Shown piece after piece: positions 58,941-64,000 of a stretch of 64,000 nucleotides of DNA; position 1 is the first letter of the stretch; each line of letters begins with the position of its first letter. The notes below the pieces were generated by a model. That model was given only the letters and a program-made list of their open reading frames with translations. It did no database searches and was not told the origin of the DNA. The position numbers and the translations under genes were made by a program. Origin of the DNA: Fuscovulum blasticum DSM 2131 (GTDB lineage: Bacteria; Pseudomonadota; Alphaproteobacteria; Rhodobacterales; Rhodobacteraceae); assembly GCF_003034965.1 (NCBI RefSeq), contig NZ_PZKE01000011.1:58762-122761 (forward strand). The letters run 5' to 3'.

Positions 58941-59741
58941 GTGATGCAAGATCTTTCTCCTGCTTCCCAGACGCGACTTGTCGCTATCCCCCGGCTTGCC
59001 GCCGGCGGGCGCTGGCGGGTCGAGGCGATGCGGTCGCTGAGCGAGCCGTGTTTCCTGTGGTTCACAAAGGGTCAGGGCCGCATCACCCTTCAGGGCGAAA
59101 CGCGCGGCTATACCGCCCACAACGCGATCTTCATCCCCCCCGGCATCATGCACGGGTTCGAGGCCGGGCCGCAGGTGTTCGGAACCGCCATCTTCTTTGG
59201 GCGCAATTCCGGCGTGACGCTGCCGAAGCAGCCGCTGCACCTGCGCATCCGCGAAGTTCACGCCCAGCAGGAACTGAACGTGCTGCTCGATGCCATCGGC
59301 CGCGAGATGGAGGCGGATACCCCCGCCCATGACCGCGCCACGCTGCACTATCTTGGCCTCTTGGGGGTCTGGCTGGAACGGCAGGCGAAAAAGTCGGAAG
59401 CGGATCTTCCGAAACCCGATGCGACGCGCCGGCTGGTCGCCCGCTACACCATATTGCTGGAACGCGACTTCCGCTCCGGCATGGGCGTGGCCGACTTTGC
59501 CGCCGCCCTGGGTGTTACCCCCACCCACCTGACGCGCTGCTGCAACGCGGCCTGCGGGCGGTCGGCCAGCGCCCTGCTGCAAGACCGGCGCCTGTTCGAA
59601 GCGCGCAAACTGCTGGCCGAAACCCGTATTCCCGTGGGCCGCATCGCCGAAAGCCTGGGCTTCAACTCGGCCGCCTATTTCACACGGGCCTTCCAGCACC
59701 TGACGGGCAAGTCGCCGACCGCCTTCCGCCGCGCCCCCTGA
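58941..59741 (+). CDS. AraC family transcriptional regulator
   Basis: A 266-residue regulator. The N-terminal cupin-like sensor domain (about residues 15-110, for example GQGRITLQGETRGYTAHNAI) would bind a small ligand. The C-terminal AraC domain has two helix-turn-helix units (GVADFAAALGVTPTHLTRCC and PVGRIAESLGFNSAAYFTRA) and the ending F.HLTGKSPTAFR. Start is GTG at 58941 or ATG at 58944. It lies 278 bases upstream of a peptide-type ABC transporter on the same strand and might regulate it. Confidence 0.88.
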   Translation: MMQDLSPASQTRLVAIPRLAAGGRWRVEAMRSLSEPCFLWFTKGQGRITLQGETRGYTAHNAIFIPPGIMHGFEAGPQVFGTAIFFGRNSGVTLPKQPLHLRIREVHAQQELNVLLDAIGREMEADTPAHDRATLHYLGLLGVWLERQAKKSEADLPKPDATRRLVARYTILLERDFRSGMGVADFAAALGVTPTHLTRCCNAACGRSASALLQDRRLFEARKLLAETRIPVGRIAESLGFNSAAYFTRAFQHLTGKSPTAFRRAP

Positions 59742-59795
59742 CGTCACCAGACCGGCCCCTTCCCGTCCGGCGCCGTTTCAGGCGCCCTGTTCGGG

Positions 59796-59824
59796 TTGAA
59801 GTTCGGACGAAACCGTCATAATCT
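59796..59824 (+). promoter_or_regulatory. Putative promoter of the peptide-type ABC operon
   Basis: TTGAAG (59796-59801), 17 bases, TAATCT (59819-59824). It gives a leader of about 190 bases before the binding-protein ATG. The leader holds no recognisable riboswitch. A short GGCGCC-GTTTCA-GGCGCC hairpin precedes it at 59769-59786, perhaps ending the regulator transcript. Confidence 0.55.
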
Positions 59825-60019
59825 TGTCGCTAACAGAACAGGCCACGTCTCTTACGGACGTTGACGCCACGTCGAAAAACATGCGCAATGGTCGCAGGGA
59901 CAATTGGCGCCGGGCAGCACTCAGACTGCGCCCGAATGGATGAAAACCGGCCTGATGTCTTTTCGCATTCGGCGCCCGCAAGGGGCGCTGACAACGACGA
60001 CTGACAGGGAGACGAAGGA

Positions 60020-61663
60020 ATGAAAGACACGCTTTCGGCCGCGCCGCTGCACCCGGCCGCCATGATGTATGCCGACGAAGTTCGCGAGGGCAAACTGAGC
60101 CGCCGCGAATTCCTGACTCGCACCACCGCACTCGGGGTTTCGGCCACTGCGGCCTATGGGCTGCTCGGGATGGTCGCACCGCAACCGGCAATGGCACAGG
60201 ACGCCCCCAAGGTGGGCGGCATCCTGCGCTGCGCGATGGAGGTGAAGGCCCAGAAAGACCCGCGCACCGCCGACTGGCCGCATATCGCCAACGTCTATCG
60301 CGGCTGGCTGGAATACTTGATCCAGTACAATGCTGACGGCACTTTCGAAGGCCGCCTGCTGGAAAGCTGGGAAGCCAATGCCGATGCCACCGAATACACG
60401 CTGAAGGTCCGTCAGGGCGTCAAGTGGAACAACGGCGAGGACTTCACCGCCGATGACGTGGTGCGCATGTTCGCCCGCTGGTGCGACGGCTCGGTCGAAG
60501 GCAATGCCATGGCGTCGCGCTTCGCCGGTCTGGTCGATGAAGAGAAGAAGCAACTGCGCGAAGGCGCTGTGGTCAAGGTCGATGACCACACCGTTCAACT
60601 GAAGATGAGCGTGTCCGACATCGCCGTCGTGCCGAACCTGGCCGACTATCCGGCCGCTGTGGTGCACAGCTCGTATGTTGACGGGTCCGACCCTTCGACC
60701 AATGCCATCGGGACCGGCCCCTATGTGCCCAAGGAAGTGACCGCCGGCAACCGCGCCATTCTGGTGCGCGCGCCGAACCACACCTGGTGGGGCGGCACCG
60801 CGCCGCTGGACGAGATCCATTACATCGACTTCGGCACCGACCCCTCGACCATGCTGTCGCTGGCCGCCTCGGACGAGGTGGACTGCAACTACGAGACCAC
60901 CGGCGACTATATCGAGCAGCTTGACGCGCTTGGCTGGACCAAGCTCGAAGCGGTGACCGCCTCGACCATTGTCGTGCGGATGAACTCGGCCACCAGCGAT
61001 CTCTACAAGGAAAAGTCGGTCCGTCAGGCCATCCAGAAAGCGGTCGATCCGGCCGTAGTGCTGGAACTGGGCTACAATGGCCTTGGCACCACCGCCGAGA
61101 ACCACCACGCCTGCCCGATCCACCCGGAATATGCCAAGATCCCGGCGCAGACCATTGATCCGGCCGGGCTGCTGCCCGCGCTGGAATCGGCCGGCCTGAA
61201 GGATGCCGAGATCGAGATCATCTCGCTGGATGACGGGTTCGAGGCCGCCACCACCGATGCGGTTGCGGCGCAACTGCGCGATGCGGGCGCGAACGTGAAG
61301 CGCAAGGTGATGCCGGGGTCGACCTTCTGGAACGACTGGCAGAAGTATCCCTTCTCCTCCACCACCTGGAACCACCGCCCGCTGGCGGTTCAGAACATGT
61401 CGCTGGCCTATACCTCGACGGGTTCCTGGAACGAATGTGGCATGGCCAACGCCGATTTCGATGCGGCAATGACCAAGGCGCTGGCGCTGGACAACGCCGA
61501 TGCCCGCCGCGAGGTGATGGTTACGCTGGAAACGATCCTGCAGGACGAAGGCTATATCATCCAGCCGTACTGGCGGTCGCTGTTCCGCCACGCCAAGCCG
61601 GGCGTGACGGTCGAGATGCACCCCTCGTTCGAGCATCACCACTACAAGTGGTCGATCGCCTGA
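60020..61663 (+). CDS. ABC transporter substrate-binding protein, dipeptide/oligopeptide type (Tat-exported)
   Basis: A 547-residue binding protein of family SBP_5 (DppA/OppA-like). The N-terminus is long, with the twin-arginine motif SRREFLTR (residues 27-34) and a hydrophobic stretch to about residue 60, so export is by Tat. The mature domain shows [20 protein letters not shown] and [19 protein letters not shown], the SBP_5 signature. GAAGGA precedes the ATG. The ligand may be peptides, sugars or opine-like compounds; the sequence alone does not say. A hairpin and two permease genes follow. Confidence 0.9.
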   Translation: MKDTLSAAPLHPAAMMYADEVREGKLSRREFLTRTTALGVSATAAYGLLGMVAPQPAMAQDAPKVGGILRCAMEVKAQKDPRTADWPHIANVYRGWLEYLIQYNADGTFEGRLLESWEANADATEYTLKVRQGVKWNNGEDFTADDVVRMFARWCDGSVEGNAMASRFAGLVDEEKKQLREGAVVKVDDHTVQLKMSVSDIAVVPNLADYPAAVVHSSYVDGSDPSTNAIGTGPYVPKEVTAGNRAILVRAPNHTWWGGTAPLDEIHYIDFGTDPSTMLSLAASDEVDCNYETTGDYIEQLDALGWTKLEAVTASTIVVRMNSATSDLYKEKSVRQAIQKAVDPAVVLELGYNGLGTTAENHHACPIHPEYAKIPAQTIDPAGLLPALESAGLKDAEIEIISLDDGFEAATTDAVAAQLRDAGANVKRKVMPGSTFWNDWQKYPFSSTTWNHRPLAVQNMSLAYTSTGSWNECGMANADFDAAMTKALALDNADARREVMVTLETILQDEGYIIQPYWRSLFRHAKPGVTVEMHPSFEHHHYKWSIA

Positions 61664-61678
61664 TCCTGACCGGACCCC

Positions 61679-61706
61679 GGGGCGCGGCCGTTCGCCGTCG
61701 CGCCCC
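61679..61706 (+). other. Stem-loop between binding-protein and permease genes
   Basis: GGGGCGCG (61679-61686) pairs with CGCGCCCC (61699-61706) around a 12-base loop. No T run follows. It probably stabilises the binding-protein message, as does the hairpin at 11346-11374 in the polyamine-type operon. Confidence 0.55.
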
Positions 61707-61777
61707 GCGCCCCTTCGCCACCCGGGCCCCTTTCGCAGGGGCCGGATCGCCTGTTTCCCGGGGAAAGTGAACCTGCC

Positions 61778-62863
61778 ATGTTGCCATTTGTCCTGCGACG
61801 GACTGGCCTGATGCTTCTGACGGCGCTCGTGCTGACCTTCGCGGTTTTCTGCCTGACCAATCTTCCCCCGAACCTGGAAAAGCTGGCGCGCAGCGAAGGC
61901 TCGGTCCGGATGAGCGACGAGGCCATCGCAAGCTGGATCGTCAACAACGGCCACGGCGGCTCGATGGTGAGCCGATACGGCGAATGGCTGGGCGTGATGC
62001 CCGGCTGGCTGCGCACCGACGACAAGGGCGTGACGCGCGGCCGCTGCATCAGCGGCAATGTGACGCCCGAAACAGCGCCGCGCTATTGCGGCATCCTGCA
62101 GGGCAACTGGGGCTTTTCCACCTTTGCCAAGGCCCCGGTAACCGAGGTGCTGGCCCGCGGGCTGGCCCATACCGGCTGGCTGATGCTGTGGGTGATGATC
62201 GTGATGGTGCCCACCTCGCTGATCATCGGCGTGCTGTCGGGGATGCGGGAAGGCTCGGCCACCGACCGGGTTCTGTCCACCTTCTCCATCGCCACCACGG
62301 CCACCCCCGAATATGTGTCGGGCGTGATCTTCGTCGCGCTCTTCGCCAGCGGCACGGCGGGCATTTCGCCCTGGCTGGCCGAACATGGCTGGATCAGCAG
62401 CCGCACCCTGTTTCAGGGCACCGCCACCAGCGCCATGGACAAGATCACCTTCTGGAACTTCGGCCTGCCGGTGATGACCATCGCGCTTTACGGCATCGGC
62501 TACATTGCCCGCATGACCCGCGCCTCGATGACCGAGGTGATGACCCAGCAATACATCCGCACCGCCCGGCTCAAGGGCGTGGGCTTTGCGCAGGTGGTGG
62601 TGAAACACGCGCTGCGCAACGCGCTGATCGCCCCCTTCACGGTGATCATGCTGCAATTTCCCTGGCTGCTGAACGGCGTGGTGATCGTCGAGACCCTGTT
62701 CAACTACAAGGGCTTCGGCTGGACACTGGTTCAGGCGGCAGGAAACAATGACATCAACCTGCTGCTGGCCTGTTCGGTGGTGGCGGTGTTCGTCGTACTC
62801 GTGACGCAGCTGATTTCCGATGTCGGCTATGTCTTCCTCAATCCCCGCATCCGGCTGAGCTGA
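61778..62863 (+). CDS. ABC transporter permease, dipeptide type (DppB-like)
   Basis: A 361-residue permease with about six helices. After the first helix (about residues 9-28) comes a large periplasmic part (to about 125), longer than in E. coli DppB. The C-terminal core holds ARMTRASMTEVMTQQYIRTA and RLKGVGFAQVVVKHALRNAL (about 245-285), the coupling loop and family signature. The end FLNPRIRLS is typical. It pairs with the DppC-like subunit downstream, 10 bases away. Confidence 0.92.
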   Translation: MLPFVLRRTGLMLLTALVLTFAVFCLTNLPPNLEKLARSEGSVRMSDEAIASWIVNNGHGGSMVSRYGEWLGVMPGWLRTDDKGVTRGRCISGNVTPETAPRYCGILQGNWGFSTFAKAPVTEVLARGLAHTGWLMLWVMIVMVPTSLIIGVLSGMREGSATDRVLSTFSIATTATPEYVSGVIFVALFASGTAGISPWLAEHGWISSRTLFQGTATSAMDKITFWNFGLPVMTIALYGIGYIARMTRASMTEVMTQQYIRTARLKGVGFAQVVVKHALRNALIAPFTVIMLQFPWLLNGVVIVETLFNYKGFGWTLVQAAGNNDINLLLACSVVAVFVVLVTQLISDVGYVFLNPRIRLS

Positions 62864-62873
62864 GGAGGACGCC

Positions 62874-64000
62874 ATGGAAGATCTGTCCTGGGGTGCCCTT
62901 TTCGCCAAGGCCGCGGTGCGGTTCTGGCCGGTCTGGCTGGCGATGATCGCCACCTTCCTGGTCTCGGCCAGCTTCAAGCGCCGGCTGGGCCTTTACGGCA
63001 AACTGTTCGATTCCACGGTGGGAATGATCGGCTTCGGCATCGTCACCTTCTGGGTGTTCACCGCCATCTTCGCCGGCCACATCATCACCCATGACCCGCT
63101 GGCGCAGCTTTCGGGCATGAAGAACGTGCTGCCCGGCTCGGCGGTCAAGAACCCGGCCGAGGGCATCTATCCCTGGTATCTGCTGGGCGGCGACAACCTG
63201 GCGCGCGACGTGTTCAGCCGCATGGTCATGGGGGCGCGCGACGTGCTGAAGATCGCCCCCGCCGCCACGCTTTTCGCCTTCATGGTGGGGGTGACGCTGG
63301 GCCTGCCCGCCGGCTATTTCGGGCGCCATCTGGATACGGTGCTGTCCTTCCTGGCCAACCTCGTCCTCGCCTTCCCGGTGATCCTGCTGTTCTACCTGCT
63401 GGTCACGCCCGAGATCGTGCAGACCGGCATCCCGGTCTGGTTCGCCGCGGTGCTCTTCCTGTTCCCGATCTGCTTCTTCGTGCTGCTGTTCAACTCGCGC
63501 TTCCACATGAACGCGCCGAAGCGGAACCTCTATGTCGGGGTCACGCTGGTGGTCGGCCTCTGGGCCTATTCCGGGCTGGCCTTCAACCTGGACCCGCTTG
63601 GCGTCTTCACGATGAGCCCGAACCTGCTGAACGTCTTTGTCTCGGTGGTCTTCGTCAACTCGCCCGGCGTCTTCCGCATCGTCCGCGGCCTGGTGATGGA
63701 CATCAAGGCGCGCGACTATGTGGCGGCCGGCCAGACCCGGGGCGAAAGCGCCTGGTACATCATGCTGTGGGAAATCCTGCCCAATGCCCGCGGACCGCTG
63801 ATCGTCGATTTCTGCCTGCGCATCGGCTATACCACCATCCTTCTGGGCACGCTGGGGTTCTTCGGCCTGGGTGTCAGCCCGGAAAGCCCCGACTGGGGCA
63901 GCACCATCGACGATGGCCGCAAACTTCTGGCCATGTTCCCCCATGCCGCCGTGGTGCCCGCCCTTGCCCTGATGAGCCTTGTCCTGGGCCTGAACCTGCT
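62874..64000 (+). CDS. ABC transporter permease, dipeptide type (DppC-like), 3' end outside window
   Basis: The ATG at 62874 follows GAGGAGGAC. About 375 codons are visible before the window edge and the frame is still open. DppC-type features are HDPLAQLSG near residue 73, YLLGGDNLARDVFSRMVMGA (about 101-120), and the coupling loop VAAGQTRGESAWYIMLWEIL near residue 285 followed by LGTLGFFGLGVSPESPDWGS. It has an extra hydrophobic insert between helices (about residues 175-245) compared with short DppC proteins. ATPase genes would be expected to the right. Confidence 0.92.
   Translation, partial: MEDLSWGALFAKAAVRFWPVWLAMIATFLVSASFKRRLGLYGKLFDSTVGMIGFGIVTFWVFTAIFAGHIITHDPLAQLSGMKNVLPGSAVKNPAEGIYPWYLLGGDNLARDVFSRMVMGARDVLKIAPAATLFAFMVGVTLGLPAGYFGRHLDTVLSFLANLVLAFPVILLFYLLVTPEIVQTGIPVWFAAVLFLFPICFFVLLFNSRFHMNAPKRNLYVGVTLVVGLWAYSGLAFNLDPLGVFTMSPNLLNVFVSVVFVNSPGVFRIVRGLVMDIKARDYVAAGQTRGESAWYIMLWEILPNARGPLIVDFCLRIGYTTILLGTLGFFGLGVSPESPDWGSTIDDGRKLLAMFPHAAVVPALALMSLVLGLNL

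Noticed and set aside
59921..62977. A 1018-codon reverse open frame opposite the peptide-type ABC genes
   Set aside because: Antisense shadow of the binding protein and permease; low-complexity composition and no ribosome site.

Overview
The window looks like chromosomal DNA of an alphaproteobacterium of the order Rhodobacterales. It is GC-rich and densely coding, with a ctrA gene next to a DUF1153/SciP gene, a Usg-family gene, a DUF2852 gene, a lipid A/envelope operon of alphaproteobacterial type (lpxI rather than lpxH), and the short repeat ending in GGGGTATTT..GCCAA..GGAAG that I associate with this group. I see no tRNA or rRNA gene, transposase, integrase, phage gene or CRISPR array. Nearly everything is core metabolism or ordinary transport. 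Two genes run off the edges: glnE on the left and a dipeptide-type ABC permease on the right.

Layout. 1-4.7 kb: glnE (reverse, probably leaderless), a YbaK-like deacylase, a DUF2852 membrane protein behind two palindromes, and the N-end-rule leucyltransferase bpt. 4.8-7.4 kb: a two-gene TRAP permease with its own promoter and terminator but no binding protein. 7.5-8.3 kb: an alpha/beta hydrolase that is a good candidate kynurenine formamidase. 8.3-13.8 kb (reverse): a polyamine-type ABC importer with two near-duplicate Tat-exported binding proteins. 14.2-17.2 kb (reverse): transhydrogenase pntAB. 17.9-20.1 kb: kynU and kynA, so with the hydrolase all three steps from tryptophan to anthranilate may be encoded here. 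20.1-31.2 kb: assorted genes, including an L,D-transpeptidase lipoprotein, a D-lyxose isomerase, a class I glutamine amidotransferase, DUF305, an EamA transporter, ExoD, a crotonase, ccmF-ccmH, a KamA-like radical SAM enzyme and a Usg protein.

31.4-45.6 kb: information processing and cell cycle. Here lie gyrA, trmFO-gluQ, hisI, a NifU/IscU-like scaffold, an unannotated 40-residue membrane protein gene with its own ribosome site and intrinsic terminator, recG-ligA, ctrA, sciP and mnmA. CtrA-type boxes (TTAA-N7-TTAA or one mismatch away) lie upstream of ctrA, of sciP and of an outer-membrane-protein-like gene.

45.7-57.8 kb (reverse): the envelope operon pyrH-frr-uppS-cdsA-dxr-rseP-bamA-skp/ompH-fabZ-lpxA-lpxI-lpxB. 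It links nucleotide supply and ribosome recycling to isoprenoid, phospholipid, lipid A and outer-membrane-protein assembly. An internal promoter before bamA has a perfect DnaA-box sequence just upstream. 57.9-64 kb: miaA, an AraC-type regulator, and the start of a peptide-type ABC importer (Tat-exported binding protein plus two permeases).

I found no clearly new multi-gene system. The best leads are the 40-residue gene, the CtrA-box set with the ctrA-sciP pair, the paired palindromes before the DUF2852 gene, the repeat element that overlaps the miaA ribosome site, and the repetitive Pro/Ala tail on the TRAP permease.
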